A DNA stretch of 64,000 nucleotides from Trochalopteron elliotii (Eukaryota; Chordata; Aves; Passeriformes; Leiothrichidae): contig JANPWX010000480.1 in the NCBI GenBank assembly GCA_024734555.1, positions 986,621-1,050,620 of the forward strand, in the 5' to 3' direction. Position numbers and translations under genes: made by a program. Positions 12,766-25,930 of the stretch are shown here, in pieces (position 1 is the first letter of the stretch; each line of letters begins with the position of its first letter). The notes under the pieces were generated by a model, which had not been told where the DNA came from, did no database searches, and saw only the letters and a list, made by a program, of their open reading frames with translations.

Positions 12766-15700
12766 ACTTGTTAATAAACCAAAATAGTCAGTCTTCCTTT
12801 GCCCTCCAACTCCAGTAGATGTAGAGGTTTCATTTCACCTTCCTCAGTCACAAAAATTCTTCCCTACATCCTTCCCTGCTCTTTCCCTCAGTCCCACCTG
12901 CTCCTTCCCTCACCTTCTCCAGACCTGACAGGAATTAGGAACTCGGCTTGATTTGATATCACTGAACAAAGAGACAACACGTGCTGCAATTTTGCAAGAG
13001 GGAAATTTAAATAAATATTTAAGGGTGTTTAATGTCGCTGGAGTCACTTCAGCTGAACTTCTGTATTTAAAACTCCTGTGAGCCCCTCCTGACAGCCCCA
13101 CACATGATTTATTTACTTGTTACCATCTATTCCCTGCTCCTTGCAAGGGCAGAATCAAAACACCACAAAAAGGATTCATTATTCCAACACAAACAACAGG
13201 ACTGGTTTCATGCTGCTTCTAAAATAAACAAACAATTGAACACGCTGAAAAACTGTTTCAGAGATGTTTTAAAAGAGAATCAACCACTTGATTTCTCTGC
13301 TTCAAAGAATGTTGAAAAAGATCTATGACTTGAATTTAGGTCAGCCCCTGGTTTAAAGCATTTAATATAAGAAAAGGTGTGTTTGTCTAGCTCTGCTTGA
13401 AACAGAAATGTTTACAGCTGAGATGGGGAAAACCAGAAGGAAAAGGTATCTCAAAGTGGAAATCATAAAAACCCACCCACCTACAAAGATATTTGTATTT
13501 GTGCTGACACATCTTCAGCTCCACATGTCCTTATAACAGAGGAGGACTGAAAAGTAACTTGATAAAATATGCTAATAAATGAAAATATGAATGCAAAAAT
13601 GCAAATAAGTTTTTAGAATTTGAAGCTGAATTTACCTGGACTACTAAAATGAAATATTATTGCTTTATGAAGAGATGACAAATGAAGAAGAAGTGTGGAG
13701 CTCCATTTCACACAGGCTTAATTTCATATAAAATCTGGGTACATTTTATTGCTGTGTTCCTGTGTTTACAATTCCATTACAACATTTCCAGAGGATAACA
13801 GCATGGACAATCTCCAGTTATCAGTTAGATAACGACTAAGATTTAAGTTTGAGATGATTTCACTCACCACTAAAAGCTCCTTATTTTATGATGATTTTTT
13901 TTGAAAACAACAACCCCATAACCATAAAATCTGTTCAGGTCTTAGTGAATAACTGTTTATTGTTTGGTATAATAAATATCTGACGAACAGGGTGCTTTTA
14001 TGAGTGGTTATTTCCATCACTCCACACAAGTTCAGGTCTCTCAGCTGGAATCAGCTCTAACTTAGAGCTGGAACAACAATGACAGAAGTTTTCACAAACA
14101 GGAGTTTCTTTGGACCTTAAAGAGGGATTTAGGAAACTGTCCTTTCACCCTTTAAATTGAGAAATCAATATAACACCCATCTAATCTTCATCTAGGCCTT
14201 GCTTGTAAAAGGAAATCATGAAGGATTTTGATTTTTATTCTCTAGATCTATTCAATTTATGAAATAATGGCCTCTGAAATGACACAGTAGATAATGTCTA
14301 TTTACAGCAACGCCAAATTGCTCTATTTATAGAGCAATATATAAATTGTCTATTTATAGTTCATGACATGTGAACAAACTTTGAGGAATTCACTTAAATT
14401 CTGGATGGAGCCTGAACATTAACAAGCTTTTAAATGGAGCTCAAAGAACTGGATGAATTTCATACTGCTGATCTCAAATTTTTAAATTGATACGAGTTAA
14501 TGGAGGTTTGTGAAATGATACAGCTTATAGATAAATGCCTAATTAAACATCCTAGATCACTAGATTATTCCTGCAAGAAAGAGGATGAAGACTTCAATAC
14601 AACTTCGTGTGTCAGGAGAACATCCTCACCACCACACAATCCTCTGAGTTTTCTTCAGAGGGAAAGAATCGTGTAGCAGATTGCTGAAGTAAATAAGATT
14701 TGCTTGATTATGTGCTTGGTAGAAAAAAGTATGTGGGTTAGTTCAGCTTTGCCTCAGATTTCTGTCCCTCTGGTCCTCAAATCAAAGCTTTGATTTCGTG
14801 TAGCTCTGTGGAAATTAAATCAATTTTAATTTACAAAAGATAAAAAAATCATTTCTCTTCAGAGGATCAGGATCCAAGAAACTTTCACATCCTTGTTTTA
14901 ATTGATACAATTCAGGTAATATCCTCTACCCATAACCTCTGTAATCCAAAATCACTTTCTCATGTCCTGTATGTCCAGATGAATAATCTGGTCACAATCT
15001 GAGACACTCGAATGCCTCACCCATTTAAAGCCAGATTTCTGCACTAACTCTGATCCTTCCTGTTAAAAAGAGCTGAATCAAAATTAAAAGCCAAACGCAG
15101 GGAGAGAATGCACTGGAATTTCATCTCAAAATAATCACATTAATGTGTGATACTTTGATTCATATTAAGTACAACAGTACTTTGTGCTCTTCCAAGAAAA
15201 CACTGCCCCAAGTCAGGCTGTTCCCACACCATTAACAGCAAAGCAGGTTTCAAACACAATAAAATAAAGATTTTATCCAACAAAACCCACCACTCTGGGA
15301 TTCCTTTTGTTCAGCACTGTGAATTACAGAAGTTTCAGAGTAACTACAAATTAGGGATACAGCATTTCTGAGCACAGGCACAGTGTGTGCCTATTTCCAG
15401 TGACCTAACAAATGGATTTATTAAACTGCTGCCACTGTCTTTTCTATTTATTTCACTCCTGAGATGCCGTGTTTATTCCTGTCAGACACATTTCAAACCA
15501 ACAGCTCATCTCAGAAGTTTTGCTGCTTTTGTGAGGATGTTTTCCCTGATCCAGACAATCAAAAAGTGTCTTTGAGGAAAGCATGGCATGGAGTTAGAAA
15601 AGAAAGGGCCCCATTTCTGGGCCTTTACCAGTGCCCACTTTAAAAACATGCAGTGCAAACAAAACAATAAAGAAGAAGATCATTTTGTGTTTAGAAGGAC

Positions 15701-17530
15701 TCAAAATGCCATAAAATATTAATTGTGTTTTTGCTTTAAAAATTCAGAGGGACAGGATGGATGGATATCCTTTGGGCGGCAACAATGTCACAGGAGTCTG
15801 GAGTCTGAGGGGAAAACCAGAATTTCCAGCACAATTTTGGACAGATTCCATGTCAGTGATTCAGTAAAAATCTCTGTCCACTCCTCCATGAGAAAAGTGC
15901 TTTATTGTTCTTGAAACGTCTCTCTTTGGTCTTGGGAAAATTGGCACAATAACAGTGTAAGCCCCCAAGCACAGAACAAATTTATTATCATTTAGGTCCA
16001 AAATCCTCGATTGAAAATCCAAATCCCAATATTTGTCTCTCCAGAAATCCTGTGGAAAGAATTTGTGTTTCCATGAAGAAGTTCTGCCATTCTTGTTGAA
16101 AATACTGAGACAAACAGAGCCAACAACTAAATTAAGCTTCTACCTCAGGGTTTGCAACAATCTCAGAACATGGGTGCTCAGGTCTATAATTATATATATA
16201 ATTATATTACTTCTTTGTAATCTGTTTTTAGAGTTATGTTCAATGGATTTTGAGCATTATAATTTCTTCATGGGTTAGACTGGAAAAGAACAGCACAGCC
16301 TGTCTGTTATATGGCTCTTTACTCTTCAAAATATCCTTTTTATTCCATACTTGGAATAAAACATAATATTTCAGGGAATGTGCCTAATTAGAGTTAATAT
16401 TTTCTGGAAAAAACAAGGTTTTAGACCTCTCAAAACCACCTCAGGATCTCCTTGCAGAGACTTGCACAACAGCAGCTCCGATATAAAAACCTCCAAAACA
16501 GTTTGAAACAAAGCTTTTTTAAGACCAAATATATTCAAATATAATTGAAAACTGTAATTGTCTTGGTTCCCCAGTTAAATATTGTTATATATTCCAGCAC
16601 TGGTGTTTATATGGCAAATATTGTGTTAAAAATAGAAAATTTGGTGTAAAGATCTGTCTGAAGATGAGTTGTCCTTGCAGTAGAGTCCAAATACACAAAA
16701 CATGTTAAATGCAAAAGCAGCTTTAGTGGATTCTGGGAGATTATTGATGCCAGAACAAATAATTTACACATTAAATATTTATAGAAAATGAGTCTGTAAC
16801 TGCAATTAAATGCATTTTATTTTTCCTGTAACAACACTTTCTCCACAAATCAGCACAGGTGCCTGAGACCTCTCTGCAGGGTCTGAAACCTTTAATAATT
16901 TGGTTTCAATTTTTCAAAATTAAGGGCAAAAAATGGCATTTAATGCTGCTTGTAGTGCTCAAATAGAGTAAAACTAGTTCCTGATGAAGAGAAAGCCTCA
17001 ATGAAGAGTTTCAGGAGCTGAAATCTCCTGGGGTTTTGTATGTTCATAAATGGGTCACATATTTATTCATCCTGATATTTGAATAGTCCCTCCTTTTTTT
17101 TTTTAAAAAAAAAAATCTCATTTCTCATCTGTTTACTCTGTGATCACAAAGCCCAGCAGAAAGTGAGATAATAAGCTGAGACTATTGTTACTTACCTAGT
17201 GGAATTCACAAAACAAGAAATTAGGTAATTATGTTAATGAGATAATATTCGGAATTTAAAGAATTATTATGCAAATCGCATCATGAATAGGGAAAGGAAG
17301 CAAAAGGAAAGTTTTGGTGCCACAGTCAAACAATTATCCCACAATTCACACACCCTGCTGAACTTTAATTGGAATGGATGGAATTAAATCACGTATTTTC
17401 ATACTTTTCTAAACACAAAATCCAGCGTGCTCTGTTCCTGCCAGCCTGGGTAAGTCACCATGCAAGCCTGCACGCAGCACACGGGGGCCACCAAGAAACT
17501 GAGTTCAAGTTAAAAAAAAAAGAGAAAATT
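12766..17530. other. Non-coding AT-rich DNA, no gene seen
   Basis: No gene was recognised. Notable small items are a 9-bp-stem palindrome at 14317-14338 (ATTGCTCTA, a 4-base loop TTTA, then TAGAGCAAT), an ATGCAAAT octamer near 13600, a TATAATTATATATATAATTA stretch at about 16185-16205, and a TAATTATGTTAATGAG-type run followed by ATGCAAAT near 17225-17277. The last group could be regulatory DNA. Confidence 0.5.
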
Positions 17531-17581
17531 ATGGGATGGCTAAACTCTACTGCTTTATGGAAAATCCCCCATTTTCTTCAG

Positions 17582-17624
<43 letters not shown>

Positions 17625-17655
17625 GGGATGGCTAAACTCTACTGCTTTATGGAAA
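17531..17655. repeat. 33-bp direct duplication flanking a TA microsatellite
   Basis: The 33-bp sequence starting ATGGGATGGCTAAACTCTAC at 17531-17563 recurs without mismatch at 17623-17655. The 59 bases between the copies include a pure alternating AT tract (about 17592-17622, roughly 15 units). The simplest reading is a tandem duplication with a 92-bp period whose second unit starts at the end of the AT tract, probably produced by slippage or break repair at that tract. Confidence 0.9.
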
Positions 17656-17747
17656 GTTAAATTTTCTCCAGCTGAGACAGAAGAATGCCAGGTTTTGTTG
17701 CAGTTACTTTGCTGCTTCTCTTTCAGTAAGCTGAACAATATTTAAGA

Positions 17748-17852
17748 ATGTTTAGGGGATTATTGTTTTGGTTTGGTTTTTTGGGTGTTTTGTTTTGGTG
17801 GGAGGGTTTTTTTGTTTGTTTGGTTTTTTTGTGTGGTTTGGTTTTTTGTTCC
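17748..17852. repeat. G/T-rich low-complexity tract
   Basis: The plus strand is built from TTTGG, GTTTT and T-run units with almost no A or C. Translations through it are artefacts of the composition. Confidence 0.85.
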
Positions 17853-18177
17853 CACCTTACAATCCTTCCCACCACACACCAGAAAAGCTCCCTGAACACT
17901 TTCAAGTGTTCTTCTCAGCAAATGAGAGATGAATTGTGAAAAACTCAAGACTGAGGTAGCATTCGCATACAAATATTTAAATGATTTCAATCGGTGGGAT
18001 TCTGACACACTGACTTTTGCACATCTCCAAACTCCAGCGCCATCATATAAACTCCAGTCCATTACAGCAGTCAGCTAACTTTATCCAAAAAATGCTGAAA
18101 GGAGCTCTAAAAGGAGAATTCTGCAGCTAATTGAGAGATATCCTGTAACTTTACAGGGATAAAAAAAGCTTTTTTAT

Positions 18178-18213
18178 CACATAATTTTATTGCATAATTT
18201 TATTGCATAATTT
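18178..18213. repeat. GCATAATTTTATT short tandem array
   Basis: This holds nearly three copies of a 13-base unit (CATAATTTTATTG), with the last copy degraded. It is a simple tandem repeat with no coding implication. Confidence 0.8.
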
Positions 18214-18245
18214 CCACCTGTGGAAAAAATGCATTTTCTTGCAGG

Positions 18246-18420
18246 GGTGTCTCGGTTTCGGGTAAATTTGGGAGAAGTCAATACACAGCAGGAACAGAAC
18301 AGACGGCTGGGGACACAAACATCATAAAGTCACCCTGGCACAAGGGTTATTCCACACTGATCCCGATGGAACCACAGCAAACCCATCCCGGGGTGCCCTA
18401 AGAAAGGTGAGGGCCAGCAC
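18246..18420 (+). mobile_element. Possible ERV LTR fragment
   Basis: The stretch opens with TGTCTCGGTTTCGGG, a start that resembles those of some avian endogenous-retrovirus LTRs. It is GC- and CpG-richer than its surroundings (several CG steps between 18250 and 18440), as expected of a younger or transferred insert. I see no matching 3' end, TSD, TATA or AATAAA, so boundaries are approximate and the call is tentative. It could equally be a small unique GC-rich segment. Confidence 0.3.
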
Positions 18421-20194
18421 GGTCATTTCTCACCTCGTTAAACCACAATTTCCGCAGAGTTTTTTAGGTGTTGATGAGCTCAGGGTAATTTAAATGACAG
18501 CGGGAGAAGAGCCAAAGGAAAGTTTGGAGCCAAGGAAAGGTCTGACCTTGGATAACTTGGGTCTGTCAGTGATGGGCAGGGCCAGCAAAGCACCAAAAAC
18601 TCAGGGAAATCCAGAATATCCCGGGTATATGAGAGATGGACAACACAAAAACAACTCCTATTGATTATCTCATTACTTTAGCACTTGTCCTCCTCGTCCA
18701 GCAAAAAGAAAAGCTCCCCCTGGGACAGCTCAGCCCTTCATGAAAGGGAAATCAAACAGGATTTACCATTTCTTTAATGTAAGGCTGGCTCTGGTAATGA
18801 GGAGGAGGGCACTACCATCCTGGGAAAGCTTTTCTCATTAAACTGTCGATTCTGTGTTCCTAAAAAATTGATTAATTGAGGTACACGGTGATGATCCTGT
18901 GAATTTTAACAACTTTAAGTCAATTACAGCAGCACCCAGGCACCGAGTTTCAGCATTGATGCTGGGGGTGTTATCTTTTACATCTCACTGAAATAAAGTC
19001 TGGGAAGCCAAAGGCAGAAGGAGCAGCTGGAAAATGTGAACTGCAAAGTGCAGAGCTCTCCATGTCACTGTCATGAACCACATTTTTGTTTAAAGCATTT
19101 TGCCACAAAATACTACAAGCTGAAACCATAACTAAGCATTACTCCTCAAAGCCTGAAATTGCTGTGGCAGGCAAAATATTTACTCCTGCTTTACCTGGGA
19201 ATCAGGCTGCAAAACAGGAAGATAAAATGGAAGTTGGCAGCAGCAGAGAAACTCTTGAGCTATTTTTATCTTTCCAGGCAGCAAATTATGCAGACTACTA
19301 CCAGGATAAGGAGTCACATGTGTCCCCTTGAGCCCCTGACAGGCAAGAGTGCAGCATTCACATCCCCCAGCAAAATCTAATTGTGGGATATAGGGAAACA
19401 AAATTAACAAATGAAACGAGAAAAAACCAAACAGAAAACCAAAACTAAGGAACCAAACCAACCAACCAACAAGGACCAAAATACCCTTGAGCACCCTAAA
19501 TCAGTTTCAAATATCAGAAATAGTTCAAAAAGTCAGACTGAAATATTTTATCAGTGAGCCCTTGACTTGTAGTCAGGCATTGTTACATTCTGCGAAAAAA
19601 AAAAATGGATTTATTTTGTTTGACTTCCTCTGCTTGCAGCTCCTGCCCTTTGAAATTGGGAATCTGCAATAACAAAATCCAGTGTTTGTGCATATGGTGT
19701 TTCCAGGGCTGTAGGCAGAGTGGGAGAATTGCTTTATTCCTCATTAGTTTGGGAAGCACACTGCAGTTGTGAGGACTGAGAAACACAGTTATTCTAATGG
19801 AGCAGAACCTTTTATGCAACAATTCTATCAAATAATAATGTCAGAAAAGTTTTTGTTGGTTGGTTTTAGTCATTTCTGACCAGGTTAATGTTTGGGATGT
19901 AATTCTTAGGGAGTGAGCATATGAATTTCCATCTCATTTCAATGCTCTACATAAACATGAAAAGGAAATGCTGTGCCCAACTATTTAGGGAAGAGCAATA
20001 TGCTGGATAAAATACAGAGTGTTTGAAGAGAGACTGACTATTCTCTGCATTCATTCATGAAGTTTCAGTGAACATTTTCTGCTTTTTCTAAATCTGATAA
20101 ATGCAGAGTACACTGATATACAGTCCAGAGTGGCCACTGCCCCAACATTATTTCTTACATTACTTACAACAGTCCAGCTGATATTTCAGAGAGA
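18421..20194. other. Non-coding DNA, no gene seen
   Basis: This is unique-looking sequence with short chance frames on both strands (longest about 104 codons, complement of 19180-19494). An A/C-rich patch with CCAACCAACCAAC units lies at about 19400-19475. No repeat family or exon was recognised. Confidence 0.5.
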
Positions 20195-20244
20195 AGAATA
20201 TAGTTTATGTCAGGGACAAGAATATAGTTTATATCAGGGACAAG
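20195..20244. repeat. 25-bp unit in two tandem copies
   Basis: GAATATAGTTTATGTCAGGG is followed at once by a second copy with one difference (ATATCAGGG). It is a local slippage duplication. Confidence 0.85.
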
Positions 20245-20387
20245 ATTTTCTCGCTCTATGTGATTTTGTTACCTGCACTTTTTGAATACTGGCTCTACTT
20301 TACTTTTAGTGCAGAGGCACTCAATACTTTGAACCTGTAATTAATAGCTCAGAACAAAAGGGGACAAACATCCTACACTGCATTTCT

Positions 20388-20450
20388 CACAGAAGTGTTA
20401 GTCCCATGTCACAGGAGTATTAGCCCCATGTCACAGGAGTGTTAGTCCCA
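20388..20450. repeat. 22-bp unit in three tandem copies
   Basis: The unit CACAGRAGTRTTAGYCCCATGT occurs nearly three times head to tail, with one or two substitutions per copy. It lies about 140 bases after another small tandem array. It looks like a minisatellite seed. Confidence 0.85.
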
Positions 20451-20760
20451 ATTTTGGAAGGATGGAAGAAAATGACATCTGTGAATGTGACAGGAATGGA
20501 ATTACAATAGGTGCTTGTTTCATGATTCTTATTTCTCAGGAACTTCTTATACTCTTCTACAAACAAAGCACAGAGCCTCATTATTAAACTTTTCTATTAT
20601 CTTGCTTAACATATTTTTCTACTTGCTAAGGCCTAACTCTAACACAGCACAAAAACAAAACTTTATTTTTCTATGTCCTCATTCTTGTATCTTTTTAACT
20701 CTAGGCCTTCATCTCTACTACAATGAAATCTTTCTGCTTTTTGAATTTCCCATCAGAGCC

Positions 20761-20822
20761 CTGTTCCAGCCTGGCCAGGAGCCCCTGCAGACCCCTCCTG
20801 CCCTCCAGCACATCCACACAAC
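20761..20822. mobile_element. Possible CR1-derived fragment
   Basis: The CAGCCTGGCCAGGAGCCCCT stretch and the following CCTGCCCTCCAGCACATCCA resemble GC-rich stretches found in avian CR1 copies upstream of the 3' end. It is only about 60 bases long in AT-rich surroundings, so the assignment is weak. Confidence 0.3.
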
Positions 20823-21123
20823 CTGCTGGAGCTTCTTATTAGCTCTTGCTATTTACTAGTCCAGATAAATTCAAACCTCTTAAAACTGTACAAAACCCCA
20901 CTCACCAGATCAATTAGCATGGCTGATTTTTAATAGGTCAGGCCAGCGAGAGAAATCCCATAAAAATCTACATTTTTAAGCTCCTTCTATTGGACTGTTT
21001 CACTGTTGACCTGAGGGACTTTCCAAACATCAGATTAGAGCTTGTGAATTCCAGACTTCTCTTGATAAAATTGGATTCCTCACAGTTTGACCTGTGGCAA
21101 TTGTTTTGCTTTGCTTTCTCCCC

Positions 21124-21147
21124 CAGCAGCAGCAGCAGCAGCAGCAG
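21124..21147. repeat. (CAG)8 microsatellite
   Basis: Eight uninterrupted CAG triplets. On the minus strand they are read as a cysteine run in one short open frame, but nothing else suggests a protein there. Confidence 0.92.
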
Positions 21148-24100
21148 TTTTCACAAAAAATGAAACACACAACAGCCAGTGGATGACTGAGTGCACCAAA
21201 CATTGTCACAACAACACTCACATGGCAGGAAATGGATAAAATGACAGTTAAAAAGGACAAAAAATGATCTAATGGTATTCATTTTCCTCTCCCCAGCCCA
21301 ATGGCTTGCCTGTTGATTCAACACCTGATGTGAGGCACATTTTGCTGATAAATCAAAGTGCCTTCCATTAATCTCCAAAATGAGACTCGTTCACATCATT
21401 TTATACACAATAAGGGTCATTTTTTTTTCCCTCCCTACGGCGAAGTCTTGGGGACACGTGAAATCCATTTGTGAATTCAGGCTGCACAGCAGAGAGCAAT
21501 TCTGCAAGGCTTAGGTTTAGTTCAGCTGTGCAGCCTGGAAATCCACTGGGGACATAGAACCTGGATGTCCCAGCACCTCCATCCCCTCCCTGCCCAGGAA
21601 ACCTGCTCCTGGGGCTGCCCAGCCAGGGCTGGCTCTGGGAATTGTCCTTTTCATCCCAGGAGCAAATTCTGTCCCCTCCCAGCCTTCAGCACCACCCAGA
21701 AATTACATTTTAGCCTTTCATCATAGGCCTGGACTAAAGGAGAATGAGAAAGGTGATTTTACCTCCCTACATTTCCCCACTGCTTCACATTCATAACTGC
21801 TCACCACAGGTCCTTTTCAATTTTTAAAAATTATTCCCCAAAAAAGGTGCATCTTTTTCTCACAGAAATCCTTCTCCTCTCTCCATATTTTACTATATTA
21901 TATATCATATTTTATATTTTCAAAATGTAGGATTTGTTTTTCCTGAATAGTTTCATTAAATCACGTTTCCAACACCTGATACCCAGTAGCTCAGAGCTGA
22001 AGATGAACTGATTTAGCATACAAACAAACCACACAATTTTATCAGGTGAACAATCAAATCTTAAAACAATTTGCCTACAGATGTGCTGAATTCTCCATCA
22101 CTTCAGGTTTCCAAATCTGCATTCAATTTCTCCTAAAAATATAAACTGTGAATCAACCAAGAACCACATTGTACCTCATGCAATATTTACTGCAGCAGCT
22201 CCAGGTGTGTGTCACCCAGCAGAACAGAAAAAAATTACAATTATAGGTCTATTTAACCCCAAAATATCTTAATAAACCCATGTAGTTATTCAGTAGAAAA
22301 ACGGAATTAAAGGTAAAACAGTAAAACTTGTGTAAGTGATGGCAGAATAGGGAGGCAGTTTGGCTAATTGGATAATGCATTTGGATAAAGCCAGTCTCTG
22401 TTAAGACCAACAACCCAGAATTCCCCAGAATTTCTTGAAAAGATACTATTTTATACTGACAAAAGTAAAAGTCTCAAATAGAAAAGGCCCTCACTGGTCT
22501 TGAGAGATGGGGTTGGCATGAGGGGTTTTGGGAAAAGTAAATCCTCACCTCACAAAGCCATCCATGTGTATCAGCCATGGAGAGTCACCCAAACCAGGCA
22601 ATAGATAAAAATAGATAAAATAAATAAAAATCCTGCATTTTCCTCCTGCCTCTCCAAGCAACATCTTCCCCTCGAAGTGTCCTTAGAAAACAAGGAGAAC
22701 TAATGACTGAGAAAATGAGCTTTGTTCTTCCATTCTCATGCTCAATATATGCATTTATTTGTTCTTTAATCCACTGACAAACCAGCTCTCCAGCATTCCA
22801 GCATCGTTTTTTTTTTCCCTCAAGTGATGTTTGTCTGATAAACAAGAAAGTGATTAAGGGAGGAAAAAAAGGCTGAGCTGCTGAGTGCAGTGTTCTGCAG
22901 CATTGTGATAAAAACACTTTGGTAAAACTTGTCAGGATAAATACAACCCTGAAAAAAACCAACGGACACGAGCAGGAGTCTGGAACCTGAGTACATTCCT
23001 CTGATCTCCACTTTTTCCTTTTAATTGATCCTTTTTACATGGATTTTAGGAGTCACTGAAGCCACTGAGAGACCCTGATTCTGCCATAGGAACATCAGCA
23101 GCCAGAGCTTGCAGGAGTGCCAGCACATTAAATAAATTAAATAAATTACTGACTTCTCCAGAAAAGCACAGATCTGTTTTCCTGCAGCTGAAATGAAAAC
23201 TGAACAAAGTGGAACCCACTGCAGGGGCAAAACTCAGATTGTGGCACTCAAAATCAGAATGGATGCAGTTTTGTGAAGTTTTCAGGTTATAACCATCACT
23301 GGTAATACAGTTCAAGTGAGTGAGCAATATATATAAGAACACTTCCATTCCTGACCATTCCATGTCTGAGGGGAAGATGTAATTATATATATTTATATAT
23401 TTATATTAGGTTGGACACCTCTGAATGTATTTTCCCAAGAGTCAAAGATCATGAAAATCTATAAGAATATCATTGTTTGCAAGCAGGAGAAAGTACATGA
23501 CACTTAAAAGTGTATCATAAATTGTTCAAGATTTTACTTTTAATCAGTCAAGGCCATCCCTGGTTAACTGGGCACACACAGATTTAATCCCAAATCGTGC
23601 CTGAGGCCATTCACCACTCTCAAAACTCTGACTGAGGAAGGCAGGAGGAGACACTGGAGGGATTTATGAGACAGCCCAGACTGCAAAATTTCTCACAGAA
23701 GACAAACTTTGTGCAATAAAAGCATCGAGATGGTTCACAAGAGAGTGAGGAAGTTCTTTAATTAAGATGTGGCACCCTGGAGCTCTCCTGTATATTTTAC
23801 ACAGGAAGCGCTGAGAAAATCGGGTTTATTGTTTTTATTAATAAAAACTACAAATAACTCTGTAACTCAGATTCTCAAAGCAGGAAACGTGTCCTGTGTT
23901 ATCAGGACTGCTTTGTCTGAAGGTATTTCTGAAGGTATTCTAGCTCTAAGAACAGACAGTCAGGTAGTGCCAGTGTGGATTTATCCAAGTGTGAGGGCAT
24001 AATCCCAACTGAAGTCAAACTTCTCCTGCCAGTGGATGCCAAATGCAGAACATTTTATCAGAATTATTCCTCTCAGATCAGGCAGTCTCCGTGATTCTCC

Positions 24101-25924
24101 TCCTGCCTGAACTCAGGCAAGACTGGTCCTCTTTTCCTGCTTGGTGGTGGAGAATGTGGCAGCTCTGTTCCTGCCTTCCAGACAACAAAAATAAGGGTTT
24201 ATTTTGACATTAGGGTTTCTGCCTTTCAGGGAACAGAAATAAGTGTAGTTAAGGTTAACTTTCACACTTTTGGGATACACAAAGTTTGAAAAACAGGCAT
24301 GCAAATGAGAATTGTTTTGGCTTTTTTAGATCAGCTAGACAGCTAACAGAGGTTACATCTGCTAAAATGAATGTGTTCTTTTCCTCCACTGAAATAAAAC
24401 AATCTTCATTTTCTATTTTTCAGAACCAGTGTGTTCTGCAAGTAGTGCTCAATCCAACAAATCACCTGAAGGTGTGCTCACAGGTAAATTGACTTTCACA
24501 TGGCTGCATTTGCCATTAGACCTGCACTGAATATTGATATTTTCACTATATTCCTTCACTGGCCAGGCATGTCACAGTCATGGTCACACGTATTTCAACG
24601 TGTATTAGCAATGCAGCACCTGATGCAATAAAGAGGGTTATAAAATATCATGCCAGAATATTTGTTTGATTGGAAAAATTTCTGCAGACATCCATATTAG
24701 GACCAACACGATATCCAATCATTCTAAAGAAATCAAAGGCAAACTCTTATCCCAGGCTAGAGAAAAATTCAAGTGCCTGAGGACACCCAGGTGTCAAGTT
24801 TCCCATGCAGAAAACTCCACTCTCCAAAGTCTTGGAAGACCTTAAAGGCAAAGCAATTTCTACCAACAGAGATTAAAACAACAACAAAAAAAAAGTGACT
24901 TGAAAACTCTAAAGAAATGTTTTAAGCTTCTCATTGCTAACTCCAAAAATATACTTACTCCTCACAATAAGGAATGGCTGTCAATAGTTCAAGATCAGGT
25001 AAATAGACATTTATTAGACATTTATTTAATAGACTATCACTCGTATTAAATAGACCTGACCAGGAAATTAGCACTGAATCTGATTTCTACATTGACAAAG
25101 CTGAAACTGGTAAAGCTGGGGTTAAAGAAGGAATGCAAACAAAAATGAATTATGTTGCACATAAAAGGTAGTTTCAAAGGGGAAATAAAATATGAGGTAT
25201 AATTTAATTGGAGTCACTAGACTATTCTTCACATTATGCATAGTGTGCACACAATCACTGGTGCAAGTAGGTAAAATTCAATAAAAATGAACAGAGTTTC
25301 CCAACAAATTTAATGCATTTATCTCTTTTACTCTGAATCACAGACAGGAGTTGCCCAGGTGTCCCAAGGACCCCATTTCCAATTACACCCATCCCAGATA
25401 AAGAAATGCATTAAACACTGCTTTGTTCAGCCATTCATTATGAAAAAAAGCCAATTGGTTTGAGCCAAATCCCATTTCCATTCTTTTCTGCAGCAAAACC
25501 CCCATTTACTGGTTGTTTCTGGAGTATTTAATTTGAAATAAAAGCAGGGAAAATTTGGAGGGAAGAGAATGTGTGCCTCATCTGCAGCCAGAGATCTCCC
25601 ACATCTTTATTAGCAAAGATAATCACACAAGAAAAGACAGTCATTCTTCTCTCATGAATATAGTTAATAGTTTAGAGTAAGAAAAAGTAATCAAAGCACA
25701 TGTATAAGAAGCAGATAAGCTAAAAATATCAGCACTGAATTTCCACCAGCTTTCCTCCTACCCAGCCTCAGCCAAGGCAGTTTTCCACCACCTCTGACTC
25801 CACATGACCACGGGGAGCTGCTGGAAAGGGGCAATAAACCTTTGCAAGGGGTCAGCAAGAAAAGAATAACAGTGAATATTTGCCTAAGTGATTTCCCCAG
25901 GTGGGCTGGTCACAAGTTACACCC
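21148..25924. other. Non-coding DNA, no gene seen
   Basis: Mostly unique AT-rich sequence with a GC-richer patch at about 21540-21700. An imperfect duplication of about 58 bp lies at about 24166-24250 (CTGCCTTYCAG...AACARAAATAAG twice). An AT-rich ATATATATTTATATATTT run lies near 23380-23405. No exon or transposon boundary was recognised. Confidence 0.5.
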
Positions 25925-25930
25925 ACCCCC

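Noticed and set aside
21030..21260. Polycysteine frame over the CAG repeat
   Set aside because: The run is the complement of (CAG)8 in non-coding DNA. No exon boundary or conserved flanking peptide is present.
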